Assembly: GCA_900759385.1 (NCBI GenBank)
Contig: CAAEUZ010000065.1
Coordinates: 1-37,273, forward strand
From: an uncultured Oscillospiraceae bacterium
GTDB taxonomy: Bacteria > Bacillota > Clostridia > Oscillospirales > Oscillospiraceae
Direction of reading: 5' to 3'
Length of the DNA stretch: 37,273 bases
Part shown: positions 16,402 through 24,816 of the stretch, piece by piece
How positions within the stretch are numbered: the stretch's first letter is position 1
How the letters are laid out: the number at the start of each line of letters is the position of its first letter
Program-made: the position numbers and the translations under genes
The notes under the pieces: model-generated
Databases searched by the model: none
Seen by the model: the letters and a program-made list of their open reading frames with translations, nothing else
What the model was told of the DNA's origin: nothing

Positions 16402-17306
16402 TGCGTTCTCTCCAGTATGTCCAGCAGGTTGCCGTAGAATATGCGCGCCACGAGCTCCTCCGGGTAGTTGAGCCGCAGCAGCGCCTCATAGAGCACACCC
16501 ATGTCCTGCGCCCCGCCTATTCCGCGCGGGGTCGAGTCGATGCCGTCAAAGTCTGCGCCGATAAACACGGACCCCTCCCCGCCCAGGGCCAGGAAGTGCT
16601 CCACATGGCGCACGGCGTCGTCCACCCCGGCGCCGCCGGAGGCCAGGAAGTCCGGGCAGAGGTTTATCCCCGCTCCCCCGCCGCTCCGGGCCAGGGCGTC
16701 AAACTGCGCGTCCGTGAGGTTGCGGGGGAAGTCGGAGCACAGCGCCGCGCTGTTTGAATGGCTGGCGATGAGGGGCTTTTGCGCAATTTCAAGCGCATCC
16801 CAGAAGGTGCGCTCGCTGGCGTGGGACATGTCCACCGCCACCCCGAGACGCTGGCACTCGCGCACATACCCGCGCCCGCGCTCCGTGAGGCCGGAGCCGG
16901 AGTCCATGGCCGCGCCGCACAGGGCGTTGTCGCTGTTCCAGCACAGGTTCAGCATCACGACGCCATACTCCTCCCGCGCCTCGCGGAGGCGGCTGAGGCT
17001 GCACCCGAGCTCCTCCGCCCCCTCAACGGAGAGCAGGGCGGCAATTTTGCCTGCGGCGTTGGCGCTCCTCACCTCCTGCGGCGAGCGGCAGAGGGCCGCA
17101 ATGTCCGCATACCGCCCGCACTCACGGCGCAGCAGGGCCGCCTTTGCCTCAAAGCCGCCGTTCCAGACGGCAAACACCTGTGCGCAGGGCGCATAGGCAC
17201 CCAGGCGGCGCAGGTCCACCATGTACGGGTTTTCAAAAAGCCCACCGCCGTGTTCGTATACGGCGGTGAGCGTATCGCAGTGCGCGTCGAAATAGGGGAT
17301 GCTCAG
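16398..17306 (-). CDS. Membrane dipeptidase-type peptidase (M19 family), apparent CTG start
   Basis: 302 residues if started at the CTG at 17306-17304. The first ATG in frame (17222) would delete the essential zinc-binding segment: codons 5-12 read YFDAHCDT, the HxD motif of renal dipeptidase-like enzymes. There is no ATG, GTG or TTG between that segment and the preceding gene. The CTG has a GGGAGG site 8 bp upstream. Later family features are SVEGAEELG (bridging glutamate), DMSHAS and ASHSNSAALC (zinc histidines), and FIGADFDGIDSTP. The enzyme hydrolyses dipeptides, often with D-residues at the C-terminal position. It lies 20 bp after the RNase J stop and overlaps the ArsC-like gene. Confidence 0.85.
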   Translation of the reverse strand: MSIPYFDAHCDTLTAVYEHGGGLFENPYMVDLRRLGAYAPCAQVFAVWNGGFEAKAALLRRECGRYADIAALCRSPQEVRSANAAGKIAALLSVEGAEELGCSLSRLREAREEYGVVMLNLCWNSDNALCGAAMDSGSGLTERGRGYVRECQRLGVAVDMSHASERTFWDALEIAQKPLIASHSNSAALCSDFPRNLTDAQFDALARSGGGAGINLCPDFLASGGAGVDDAVRHVEHFLALGGEGSVFIGADFDGIDSTPRGIGGAQDMGVLYEALLRLNYPEELVARIFYGNLLDILERTQ

Positions 17307-17326
17307 CTGCTCTCCCTCCCTTGGGC

Positions 17327-18982
17327 TCAGATAAAGGTTATCATGGGCAGTATCATGGGACTGCGCTTGGTCGTCTTGTAGAGGTAGCCGGTGAGGTTGG
17401 TGCGGATCTTGTTCTTGATGCCGTTGGCGTCCGTTATGCGCTGGTGGCGGCAGCTGGCCAGGCTCTCGTAAACCACGCGCTTGATCTCGTCGATGAGGGC
17501 CTCGCTGTCCTTCTCGTAGATGAAGCCGCGGGTGAGCACATCCGGGCCGCCCATGAGGCTGTTGTCCTCGTTGGAGAGCGACACGGTGACAACTATCATG
17601 CCGTCCTCGGCCAGGTGCTTGCGGTCGCGCAGCACCACGCTGCCAACATCGCCTACGCCGGAGCCGTCCACAAACACGCGCCCGGCCTGGACATGATCGG
17701 CCAGCTTCACCGTCTTGCGGCTGAGCTCGATTACGCTGCCGTTCTCGGCCACCACGGTGTGGTTGGCGTCTATGCCCATGCCGTGGGCTATCTCCGCGTG
17801 CTTGCAGAGCATGCGGTACTCGCCGTGCACGGGGATGAAGAACCTCGGCTTGGTGAGCGCGAGCATCAGCTTCTGCTCCTCCTGCGAGGCGTGGCCGCTC
17901 ACGTGCAGGTCCGTGTGCCGGTCGTAGATAACCTCCGCGCCCTTGTGGAACAGCTCGTCGATGACGCGGGAGATGGTCGTCTCGTTGCCGGGGATGGCGC
18001 TGGCCGAGATAATGATGCGGTCGTTGGCGTCAATATTTATCTGCTTGTGCTCGGAAAATGCCATCCGGTAGAGGGCGGACATGCTCTCGCCCTGGCTGCC
18101 GGTGGAGATGATGACCGTGCGGTTCTTGGGCTGGCCCTTGATCTGGGTCAGGTCCATCAGCACGCCGTCGGGGATGTCCATGTAGCCGAGCTCCATTGCC
18201 ACCCGGATCATGTTCTCCATGCTGCGCCCGGTGACGGCCACCTTGCGCTTGTACTTGGCGGCCACATTCACTATCTGCTGTATGCGCTGCACGTTGGAGG
18301 CAAAGGTGGTGACGATGATGCGCTTGTCGCAGCCCTTGAAGAGCTCGTCGAACTTGTCTGCCACCTTGCGCTCGCTCTCCGTGTGGCCGGGCCGCTCCAC
18401 GTTGGTGGAGTCGCTCAGCAGGGCCAGCACGCCCTGCTTGCCCAGCTGGCCCAGGCGGGCCAGGTCGATCATCTCGCCCTGTACGGGGGTGACGTCGATC
18501 TTGAAGTCGCCGGTGTGGATGACCACGCCGATGGGCGTGCGGATGGCGAGGGCCACGGAGTCGGCGATGGAGTGGTTGACATGGATGAACTCGATCTCAA
18601 AGCAGCCGAGCTTGAACCTGTCGCCCGCACGCTTGGTGAAAATCTGCGTGTTGTACAGCAGGTCGTGCTCCTCAAGCTTGAGCTCTATGATGCCCGCCGT
18701 CAGCGGCGTGGCGTATATGGGGACGTCGAGGTCGCGCATGACGTAGGGCAAGGCGCCGATGTGGTCCTCGTGTCCATGTGTGATTACTATGCCTTTGATG
18801 CGGTCTTTATTCTGCTTCAGGTACGTGATATCGGGTATGACGACATCAACGCCGTAGAGCTCCTCGTCCGGAAACCCGAGGCCGCAGTCCACGACGACAA
18901 TGTCCTGCCCGTACTCGTACACGGTGAGGTTCTTGCCAATCTCACCGAGACCGCCGAGCGGAATGGTTTTAAGTTTTGCCAT
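17327..18982 (-). CDS. rnj: Ribonuclease J
   Basis: 551 residues, the expected length. The metallo-beta-lactamase motif HGHEDHIGALPY (about 74-85) gives the zinc ligands; the beta-CASP region has STGSQGE and SASAIPGNE, and motif C is HVSGHASQEE. The C-terminal domain starts near 450. The enzyme degrades and matures RNA by 5'-to-3' exonucleolytic and endonucleolytic cleavage and is central to mRNA turnover in Firmicutes. Whether it is the J1 or J2 paralogue cannot be told. AAGGAG lies 6 bp before the ATG. A TATAAT box upstream suggests an internal promoter in addition to read-through from recR. Confidence 0.95.
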   Translation of the reverse strand: MAKLKTIPLGGLGEIGKNLTVYEYGQDIVVVDCGLGFPDEELYGVDVVIPDITYLKQNKDRIKGIVITHGHEDHIGALPYVMRDLDVPIYATPLTAGIIELKLEEHDLLYNTQIFTKRAGDRFKLGCFEIEFIHVNHSIADSVALAIRTPIGVVIHTGDFKIDVTPVQGEMIDLARLGQLGKQGVLALLSDSTNVERPGHTESERKVADKFDELFKGCDKRIIVTTFASNVQRIQQIVNVAAKYKRKVAVTGRSMENMIRVAMELGYMDIPDGVLMDLTQIKGQPKNRTVIISTGSQGESMSALYRMAFSEHKQINIDANDRIIISASAIPGNETTISRVIDELFHKGAEVIYDRHTDLHVSGHASQEEQKLMLALTKPRFFIPVHGEYRMLCKHAEIAHGMGIDANHTVVAENGSVIELSRKTVKLADHVQAGRVFVDGSGVGDVGSVVLRDRKHLAEDGMIVVTVSLSNEDNSLMGGPDVLTRGFIYEKDSEALIDEIKRVVYESLASCRHQRITDANGIKNKIRTNLTGYLYKTTKRSPMILPMITFI

Positions 18983-19030
18983 TTGCTTCTCCTTTTTTGT
19001 AAGAATATATGTATATCCACGGCTATACGC

Positions 19031-19059
19031 ATTATAACCGCTGTGTCCTGTTACAAAAC
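19031..19059 (-). promoter_or_regulatory. Possible promoter of RNase J
   Basis: On the minus strand TATAAT (19036-19031) is preceded at 17 bp by a poor -35 (GTTTTG). It lies 48 bp upstream of the start codon, in the 191-bp gap after recR. That gap also contains GC-rich self-complementary sequence (about 19085-19165) with no clear T-run. Confidence 0.4.
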
Positions 19060-19173
19060 GAAATCAGCACCCGCTGATTCCGGGAAACGCGCCGGACCTG
19101 GCGCGCTGCCTGCCGCCGGCTGTGCCGGGGAAGGCATGTGTTCACCTGCAAAGGCAGGCGGCCCTGCACACGC

Positions 19174-19776
19174 TCACATGTCCACGCGCCCTTCCAGCGC
19201 GCGCTGCAGGGTGGCGTCGTCGGCGAATTCCAGGTTTGAGCCCACGGGTATGCCGTAGGCGAGGCGGGTAACCCTCACGCCGAAGGGCTTGAGCAGGCGG
19301 GAGATGTACATGCTCGTGGTCTCCCCCTCCGTGTCCGGGTTGAGGGCCATGATGACCTCTTCCACGCCGCCCGCCGCGACGCGGTTCACGAGCTCGGATA
19401 TCTTCAGGTCGTCCGGGCCGATGTGGCTGAGCGGGCTGAGCACGCCGTGCAGGACGTGATACACCCCGTTATACTCCCGCCCGCGCTCAATGCTGGCCAC
19501 GTCGCGCGGCTCGGCCACCACGCAGATCACGCCCTTGTCGCGCTTGTCGCTCGCACATATGGGGCAGACCTCCGCATCCGTCAGGTTCTGGCACACCGCG
19601 CAGGTGTGCACGCTGCCGCGCGCCTGTATGATGGCGTCGGCAAAGCTCTCCGCCTCTCCCTCGGGCAGGCTGAGTACAAAGAAGGCCAGCCGCTGCGCGC
19701 TTTTTTTGCCTATGCCGGGGAGCATTGCGAACTTATCTATAAGGTTTTCCAGTGCTGTGGGAAAAAACGATGCCAT
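19174..19776 (-). CDS. recR: Recombination protein RecR
   Basis: 200 residues, standard length. The helix-hairpin-helix reads LPGIGKKSAQRLAFF near the N-terminus, the zinc finger is CAVCQNLTDAEVCPIC (57-72), and the Toprim domain includes VAEPRD and MALNPDTEGE. The C-terminal Walker B-like segment ends GVRVTRLAYGIPVG. RecR works with RecO and RecF to load RecA at DNA gaps. Only a weak AAGGG lies upstream, 27 bp after the rpe stop, so translation is probably coupled to upstream reading. Confidence 0.96.
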   Translation of the reverse strand: MASFFPTALENLIDKFAMLPGIGKKSAQRLAFFVLSLPEGEAESFADAIIQARGSVHTCAVCQNLTDAEVCPICASDKRDKGVICVVAEPRDVASIERGREYNGVYHVLHGVLSPLSHIGPDDLKISELVNRVAAGGVEEVIMALNPDTEGETTSMYISRLLKPFGVRVTRLAYGIPVGSNLEFADDATLQRALEGRVDM

Positions 19777-19803
19777 TTACAAACAACCCTTACGAATTTG
19801 ATA

Positions 19804-20472
19804 TCATGCCTTTATGTCCGCCGCCATGCGCAGCCCAGCCATAGCCGCCGCACGGTCGGCCTGGCCGAACACCGCGTTGCCGGCCACCAGCACCGTCGCC
19901 CCGGAGTCCACCACCAGCGCCGCCGTCTCCGCGTTGACGCCGCCGTCCACCTCCAGCTCGCAGCCGGGCCTGTACTCGTCCAGCAGGGCCCTCACGCCGC
20001 GCATCTTGGTCAGCGCCTCGCGCTTGAGGCTCTGCCCGCCGAAGCCCGGCTCCACGGTCATGACCAGCACCATGTCCAAGTATTCCAGGAAAGGCAGTAC
20101 TATGCTGCCCGGCGTGGCGGGTTTTATGGCCAGTCCCGCCTTTTTGCCGCAGGCGCGTATCTCACGCAGGGCGTCTATGATCGCCTGGGGCTCGTCCGCC
20201 TCCACATGCACGGTCACCATGTCCGCGCCGGTCTCACAGAAGCGCGCCGCATAGCGCCCGGGCCGGGACACCATCAGGTGCGCGTCAATGAACATGTCCG
20301 TGTGCGAGCGCAGGCTCTTCAGCACGGGCAGGCCGATGCTTATATTGGGGACGAACTCTCCGTCCATAACGTCAAAATGCAGCCAGTCGGCGCCGGCGGC
20401 TTTCACCTCCGCCGCCTCTTCGGCCAGTCGTCCGAAATCCGCAGAGAGTATCGAGGGAGCTATTTTAATCAT
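19804..20472 (-). CDS. rpe: Ribulose-phosphate 3-epimerase
   Basis: 222 residues from the ATG for MIKIAPSILSADFG, with GGAGGTG upstream; a longer in-frame reading to 20598 has no site. The TIM-barrel motifs are complete: LHFDVMDGEFVPN, DAHLMV, the MTVEPGFGGQ phosphate loop, and EVDGGVNAETA near the C-terminus. It interconverts ribulose 5-phosphate and xylulose 5-phosphate in the pentose phosphate pathway. It is the first gene of a run with recR and RNase J. Confidence 0.96.
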   Translation of the reverse strand: MIKIAPSILSADFGRLAEEAAEVKAAGADWLHFDVMDGEFVPNISIGLPVLKSLRSHTDMFIDAHLMVSRPGRYAARFCETGADMVTVHVEADEPQAIIDALREIRACGKKAGLAIKPATPGSIVLPFLEYLDMVLVMTVEPGFGGQSLKREALTKMRGVRALLDEYRPGCELEVDGGVNAETAALVVDSGATVLVAGNAVFGQADRAAAMAGLRMAADIKA

Positions 20473-20605
20473 GGTGCACCTCCGTAACGGCGTACATGCC
20501 GCCCGCGTAATATGATTTGCGGCAAGGCGCGCGTGCCGGAGCCTTTTAATATAGGGGGCTCCCGGCCCATTCGCCGGGGGTCTCCATCGCGCGCTCAATC
20601 GATAT

Positions 20606-20634
20606 ATTATACCTCAATAATGGTCTCAAATCAA
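20606..20634 (-). promoter_or_regulatory. Promoter of the rpe operon, with a long leader
   Basis: On the minus strand TTGATT (20634-20629) and TATAAT (20611-20606) are separated by 17 bp. The leader to the rpe start is about 125 nt and contains a CCCGGC/GCCGGG hairpin (about 20560-20580). No terminator or known riboswitch pattern was recognised in it. Confidence 0.7.
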
Positions 20635-20662
20635 CCGGAAACGCACAATATTTACGCACTGA

Positions 20663-20707
20663 GACCGGGACAGCCGCGAGCCGCTTATGCGGCAGGCCGT
20701 CCCGGTC
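20663..20707 (-). terminator. Hairpin after the hexapeptide transferase gene
   Basis: GACCGGGAC (20663-20671) pairs perfectly with GTCCCGGTC (20699-20707), with an inner CCGC-TTAT-GCGG hairpin. It lies 17 bp past the stop of the last gene of the glmM cluster. No T-run follows, so it could be a terminator or a 3' stabilising structure. Confidence 0.5.
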
Positions 20708-20723
20708 GGATAACGCCGTGCGT

Positions 20724-21383
20724 TCACGAGCGCTTGACTATATTCCCCTCGCCCTTGAATATGCACCCGGCGGGCACCACGCCCCTGACGGAGCTGGTGG
20801 GATACACGCTCACCTCACGGCCCAGCACGGTGCCGGGATTGAGCACGCTGTTGCAGCCGACCTCGACGTGATCGCCGAGGATGGCGCCGAACTTCTTCAG
20901 CCCGGTCTCCAGGAGCTCGGTGCCGTTTTTGACCACCACGAGCGTCTTGTCGCTCTTGACGTTGCTCGTGATGCTGCCGGCGCCCATGTGGGACTTGTAG
21001 CCGAGCACGCTGTCACCGACGTAATTGTAGTGCGGCACCTGCACGGAGTCAAAGAGCACCGCGTTCTTGAGCTCCACGCTGTTGCCCACGACGCAGTTTT
21101 TGCCCACGATGGCGCTGCCGCGGATAAAGGCGCAGTGGCGCACCTCCGCGCCGTGGTCTATGATGCACGGCGCTCCTATGTATGCGCTGGGGAAGACCTT
21201 CGCGTCCTTCGCTATCCAGACGCCCTCTTCGGGGCTGTCGAACTCCTCAGGGCTGAGCGCGTGGCCCAGGGTGAGGATGAATTCCTTGATGCCGCCCAAC
21301 ACCTCCCAGGGGTAGTCCTTACCCTCGAACAGCGGCGCGGCAATGGTATGGCTGAGATCCAGTAATTCGCTTATTTTGTACAT
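20724..21383 (-). CDS. Left-handed beta-helix sugar nucleotide acyltransferase/pyrophosphorylase-like protein
   Basis: 219 residues with hexapeptide repeats from about 55 to 205 (for example VWIAKDAKVFPSAYIGAPCI, VGKNCVVGNSVELKNAV, VGCNSVLNPGTVLG). It resembles the C-terminal acetyltransferase half of GlmU without the nucleotidyltransferase half, and such short proteins are often labelled UDP-N-acetylglucosamine pyrophosphorylase. Its start overlaps the glmM stop (TAATG), so both are made together. GlmM makes glucosamine 1-phosphate, the substrate of GlmU acetyltransferase, and that makes acetylation of glucosamine 1-phosphate an attractive but unproven role. The SHMGAGSI and YNYVGDSVLG segments resemble the GlmU active site region. 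Confidence 0.85.
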   Translation of the reverse strand: MYKISELLDLSHTIAAPLFEGKDYPWEVLGGIKEFILTLGHALSPEEFDSPEEGVWIAKDAKVFPSAYIGAPCIIDHGAEVRHCAFIRGSAIVGKNCVVGNSVELKNAVLFDSVQVPHYNYVGDSVLGYKSHMGAGSITSNVKSDKTLVVVKNGTELLETGLKKFGAILGDHVEVGCNSVLNPGTVLGREVSVYPTSSVRGVVPAGCIFKGEGNIVKRS

Positions 21384-22735
21384 TATTTCACCCTCACGAG
21401 GTGCCCGCTGGTACGCATCGCCTCAATTATCTCGTCAACCGCAGCCTCGCAGCGCTCGTCGGTCTGCGCCTCGGCCATCACCCTCAGCACGGGTTCGGTA
21501 CCGCTCTTGCGCAGCAGTACGCGGCCGGTGCCGCCGAGGCTCTCCTCAACTCTGGCGACGCTCGCCGTCACGGCGGGGTCCGCCATGGTGCCGTCCTTGT
21601 CGTCCACGATCACGTTCTTGAGCACCTGCGGGTAGATGACGACCGGCGCGGCCAGCTTGCTGAGCGGGAGCTTGGTGTCCAGCATGACCTGCATGACCTT
21701 GATGGCAGTTATCAGGCCGTCACCGGTGGTGGCGTACTTGGAGAAGATGATGTGCCCGCTCTGCTCGCCGCCGATGAGGTGTCCGTTGGCGCGCATGTTC
21801 TCCCAGACGTACTTGTCGCCCACGGCGGTCTTTTCGTACTTTATCCCCGCCTCGTCCAGGGCCTTGTAGAGGCCGAAGTTACTCATGACCGTGGTCACCA
21901 GCGTGTCGTTGTCCAGCCTGCCGCGCTCGTGCATGTGCTTGGCGCACATGTACATGATCTCGTCGCCGGAGACGGCCTTGCCGTTCTCGTCCACCGCCAG
22001 GCAGCGGTCGGCGTCGCCGTCGAAGGCGAAACCCACGTCGAGTCCGTTCTCACGCACCAGCTCCTGCAGGGCGCCCAGGTGCGTGGAGCCGCAGTCCACG
22101 TTGATGTTCAGCCCGTCCGGCTTGTTGCCTATCACGTACGTATCCGCGCCCAGGGCGTCAAACACGCTCTTGGCTATCATCCAGGTGCTGCCGTTGGCGC
22201 AGTCAAGGCCGATCTTCACACCCTTGTAGGAGTGGGTGGAGAGGCTGATCAGGTAGCCTATGTAGCGGTTGCGGCCGGCAGAGTAATCCACCGTGCGGCC
22301 GATGTCCGCGCCCGTGGCGAGCGGCGGCTCGGGAGACAGACAGTCGAGGTAGGCCTCGATCTCGTCGAGGACGCTCTCCTCCATCTTCTCGCCCTGGCCG
22401 TTTATGAGCTTGATGCCGTTGTCGTGGTAGGGGTTGTGGCTGGCGCTTATCATGACGCCGCAGTCAAAGTCATCCACGCGGGCGATATAGCTCACGCTGG
22501 GCGTGGTGGTGACGTGCAGCAGGTAGGCGTCCGCCCCGGAGCTGGTGATTCCGGCAGAGAGCGCGCACTCATACATATAGCTGGAGCGGCGGGTGTCCTT
22601 GCCGATGACGATGCGGGCCCTGTGCCCGCGCCCGTAGTACCAGCCGATAAAGCGCCCTATCTTAAAGGCGTGCTCAGCCGTCAGATCGACGTTGGCCTCA
22701 CCGCGGAAACCGTCGGTTCCAAAATACTTAGACAT
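21383..22735 (-). CDS. glmM: Phosphoglucosamine mutase
   Basis: 450 residues, normal length. It starts KYFGTDGFRGEANVDLT, the active-site serine loop is ISASHNPYHDNGIK (serine near 99), the magnesium site is FDGDADRCLA (near 240), and the phosphate-binding C-terminus is RKSGTEPVLRVM. It converts glucosamine 6-phosphate to glucosamine 1-phosphate for UDP-GlcNAc and peptidoglycan. An AGGAGG site precedes the ATG. It is flanked by a nagB-like gene that would act on the same substrate and by the overlapping hexapeptide transferase gene. Confidence 0.96.
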   Translation of the reverse strand: MSKYFGTDGFRGEANVDLTAEHAFKIGRFIGWYYGRGHRARIVIGKDTRRSSYMYECALSAGITSSGADAYLLHVTTTPSVSYIARVDDFDCGVMISASHNPYHDNGIKLINGQGEKMEESVLDEIEAYLDCLSPEPPLATGADIGRTVDYSAGRNRYIGYLISLSTHSYKGVKIGLDCANGSTWMIAKSVFDALGADTYVIGNKPDGLNINVDCGSTHLGALQELVRENGLDVGFAFDGDADRCLAVDENGKAVSGDEIMYMCAKHMHERGRLDNDTLVTTVMSNFGLYKALDEAGIKYEKTAVGDKYVWENMRANGHLIGGEQSGHIIFSKYATTGDGLITAIKVMQVMLDTKLPLSKLAAPVVIYPQVLKNVIVDDKDGTMADPAVTASVARVEESLGGTGRVLLRKSGTEPVLRVMAEAQTDERCEAAVDEIIEAMRTSGHLVRVK

Positions 22736-22760
22736 ACTTTTCCTCCTGGGGAAGGGCCGG

Positions 22761-22780
22761 CGGCCCGCCGAAGCGGGCCG
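22761..22780 (-). other. UUCG-loop hairpin between the nagB-like gene and glmM
   Basis: On the minus strand an 8-bp stem (CGGCCCGC/GCGGGCCG) is closed by a TTCG tetraloop, an unusually stable RNA fold. It lies 25 bp before the glmM start and has no T-run. It could mark a processing or stability boundary within the cluster. Confidence 0.55.
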
Positions 22781-22810
22781 TCAGTCCGGATTTAGATTGC
22801 GCAAAATTGT

Positions 22811-23515
22811 TCAGTCCAGCAGGCTGGCGGCCTCATGGTCGAGATATACTTTTACATTCTCATGCATCTGCATCAGGGAGCTGGGCACGGACACGTGCAC
22901 AACACCGGCCACGGTCCTGCGGGCCGTCTCCGCCTTCTGCCTGCCGAACCCCACCATGACGGCGTTCCTGGCGTGCATCAGGCTCCTGATACCCACCGTG
23001 GTGCCCATGGCCGGGGCGTCCTCAAAGTCTCCGGGCCACTCCTCGCGCCGCGTGCTCTCGGTGAGTCTGGCGGCGTGTGTGCCGGAGTCAAAGGCAGTAA
23101 GCGGCTCGTTGAAGGCCACATGCCCGTTGACGCCCATGGCCACCAGGGCAAGATCTATGCCCCCGGCGTCCTCCAGCATCCTGTCATAGGCCTGGCACTC
23201 CTCGTCCAGCTTCCCGCGCGCCGCAGGTACATAGACGTTCCAGCGCGAAAAATGTGCCGGGGTCAGCAGAGCTCTGTCCATGGTCTTCCAGCGGGAGGCC
23301 TGCCCGTCTTCATCGACGCCGGTGAACTCTTCGGTCAGGAACACCAGGCACCTGGAAAAATCGGCGCCGGACTTCACCAGCTCTGCATACACGCCCATAA
23401 GGTCAGGCGCGGCGGAGAGCGCCAGCACGCAGTCCGGCTTATTTCCGACAAACATGGTGATTTCACCGGCAATGCGTCTGCACAGCTCTTCCCTGCCGCC
23501 CTTGATAACTTTCAT
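22811..23515 (-). CDS. Glucosamine-6-phosphate deaminase/6-phosphogluconolactonase-like protein (NagB superfamily)
   Basis: 234 residues with the NagB pattern: an N-terminal ALSAAPDLMGVYAEL sugar-phosphate loop, LTEEFTGVD (60-68) in place of the usual DEYVGL, and MGVNGHVAFNEP (127-138) matching the active-site G-x-N-G-H-x-x-F-N-E-P loop with His132 and Glu137. The catalytic aspartate expected in DEY is glutamate here, which is unusual and may change activity. If active it would turn glucosamine 6-phosphate into fructose 6-phosphate and ammonia, opposing glmM in the same cluster. It has GGAGA 6 bp before the ATG and lies 15 bp after dapL. Confidence 0.8.
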   Translation of the reverse strand: MKVIKGGREELCRRIAGEITMFVGNKPDCVLALSAAPDLMGVYAELVKSGADFSRCLVFLTEEFTGVDEDGQASRWKTMDRALLTPAHFSRWNVYVPAARGKLDEECQAYDRMLEDAGGIDLALVAMGVNGHVAFNEPLTAFDSGTHAARLTESTRREEWPGDFEDAPAMGTTVGIRSLMHARNAVMVGFGRQKAETARRTVAGVVHVSVPSSLMQMHENVKVYLDHEAASLLD

Positions 23516-23530
23516 TATTGTCTCCTCGAA

Positions 23531-24742
23531 TTAAAGCATTTTTATGACCCGCTCGACGGCCTCTCTGGTATTGCCGGCGTCGCCGAAGGCGGTGAGCCTG
23601 ATAAAGCCCTCGCCCGAGGGGCCGAACCCCGCGCCCGGAGTGGTGACGACATTGGCCTCGTTGAGCAGCCGGTCGAAGAACTCCCAGCTGCCCTGGCCGT
23701 TCGGGGCCCTGAACCAGATATAGGGCGAATCAGTCCCGCCGTACACCTCGAGCCCGGCGCCCTTCAGGCCCTCGCGGATGACGCGGGCATTGTCCATGTA
23801 GTAGCCGATGAGCTCCGCCACCTGGGCCTTGCCCTCAGGAGAGTATACGGCCTCGGCCGCCCGCTGTATGACATAGGCGGTGCCGTTAAATTTTGTAGAC
23901 TGGCGGCGCATCCACATGTCGTACAGGCTCTCCCCGCCGCGAACCAGCGCGCGGGGGATCACCGTCCAGCCGCAGCGCGTGCCGGTGAAGCCGGCCGTCT
24001 TGGAAAAGCTGCAGAACTCGATGGCGCAGGTCTCCGCGCCGGGTATCTCATATATGCTCCTGGGCAGGGCCGGGTCGGAGATATAGGCGCGGTAAGCGGC
24101 GTCGTAGAGGATGACGCTGCCGTGCTCGTTGGCGTAGTCAACCCAGGGCTGGAGCTGCTCGCGCGTCGCGGCCATGCCGGTGGGGTTGTTGGGGAAGCAG
24201 AGGTAGATCAGGTCAGGCACGCGCTCCGGCAGCTCGGGGAAGAAGTTGTTCTCCGCCGTGCAGGGCATGTAGACGATGTTCGTCCACTTGTCGCCCACGT
24301 ACTCCCCCGCCCTGCCGCTCATGGCGTTTGCGTCGATATACACAGGGTAGACGGGGTCGCATACGGCGACGACGCAGTCCTCGGAGAAGATGTCGCCTAT
24401 GTTGCCGCAGTCCGACTTGGCACCGTCGGAGACGAAGATTTCGTCCGCGGTGATTTTTGCCCCGTAGGGCTCGTAGTCGTTTCTGACTATGGCCTCGCGC
24501 AGGAAATCGTAGCCCTCATAGGGCCCGTAGCCCATGAAGGTGGCCTTGTCGGCCATCTCGTCCGCGGCGCGCTTGAGCGCGTCCACGCAGGCGCGGGGCA
24601 GTGGCAGCGTGACGTCGCCTATGCCGAGCTTTATGAGCCGCTTGCCGGGGTTTGCCTCGCTGTAAGCGGCGGTACGGCGCGCTATCTCCGCGAAGAGATA
24701 GCTGCCGGGGAGCTTCAGATAGTTCTCGTTGAGTTTAAGCAT
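23531..24742 (-). CDS. dapL: LL-diaminopimelate aminotransferase
   Basis: 403 residues, the usual size for this class I/II aminotransferase. Distinctive stretches are the N-terminal LNENYLKLPGSYLFAEI, IKLGIGDVTLPLP, CFPNNPTG and the pyridoxal-phosphate lysine in CSFSKTAGFTGTRCGW (Lys248). DapL turns tetrahydrodipicolinate directly into LL-diaminopimelate, using glutamate as amino donor, and bypasses the acylated intermediates. GAGGTG lies 5 bp upstream of the ATG. It sits between dapF and the nagB-like gene, in keeping with a lysine and meso-diaminopimelate supply role. Confidence 0.95.
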   Translation of the reverse strand: MLKLNENYLKLPGSYLFAEIARRTAAYSEANPGKRLIKLGIGDVTLPLPRACVDALKRAADEMADKATFMGYGPYEGYDFLREAIVRNDYEPYGAKITADEIFVSDGAKSDCGNIGDIFSEDCVVAVCDPVYPVYIDANAMSGRAGEYVGDKWTNIVYMPCTAENNFFPELPERVPDLIYLCFPNNPTGMAATREQLQPWVDYANEHGSVILYDAAYRAYISDPALPRSIYEIPGAETCAIEFCSFSKTAGFTGTRCGWTVIPRALVRGGESLYDMWMRRQSTKFNGTAYVIQRAAEAVYSPEGKAQVAELIGYYMDNARVIREGLKGAGLEVYGGTDSPYIWFRAPNGQGSWEFFDRLLNEANVVTTPGAGFGPSGEGFIRLTAFGDAGNTREAVERVIKML

Positions 24743-24816
24743 TGTACACCTCAGTAAATAGCTTCAAACAGCTTTTCATTCCGGGAGCGCGCCCATAAGG
24801 GCTCACCCGGCTGTAT

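Noticed and set aside
17321..19258. Plus-strand open frame of 645 codons
   Set aside because: Antisense to RNase J and made of low-complexity Val/His/Ala/Leu; the minus-strand protein explains the sequence.
21401..22795. Plus-strand open frame of 464 codons, and similar ones opposite the activase, dapL and flavoprotein genes
   Set aside because: Shadow frames of GC-rich coding regions; no ribosome site or family match.
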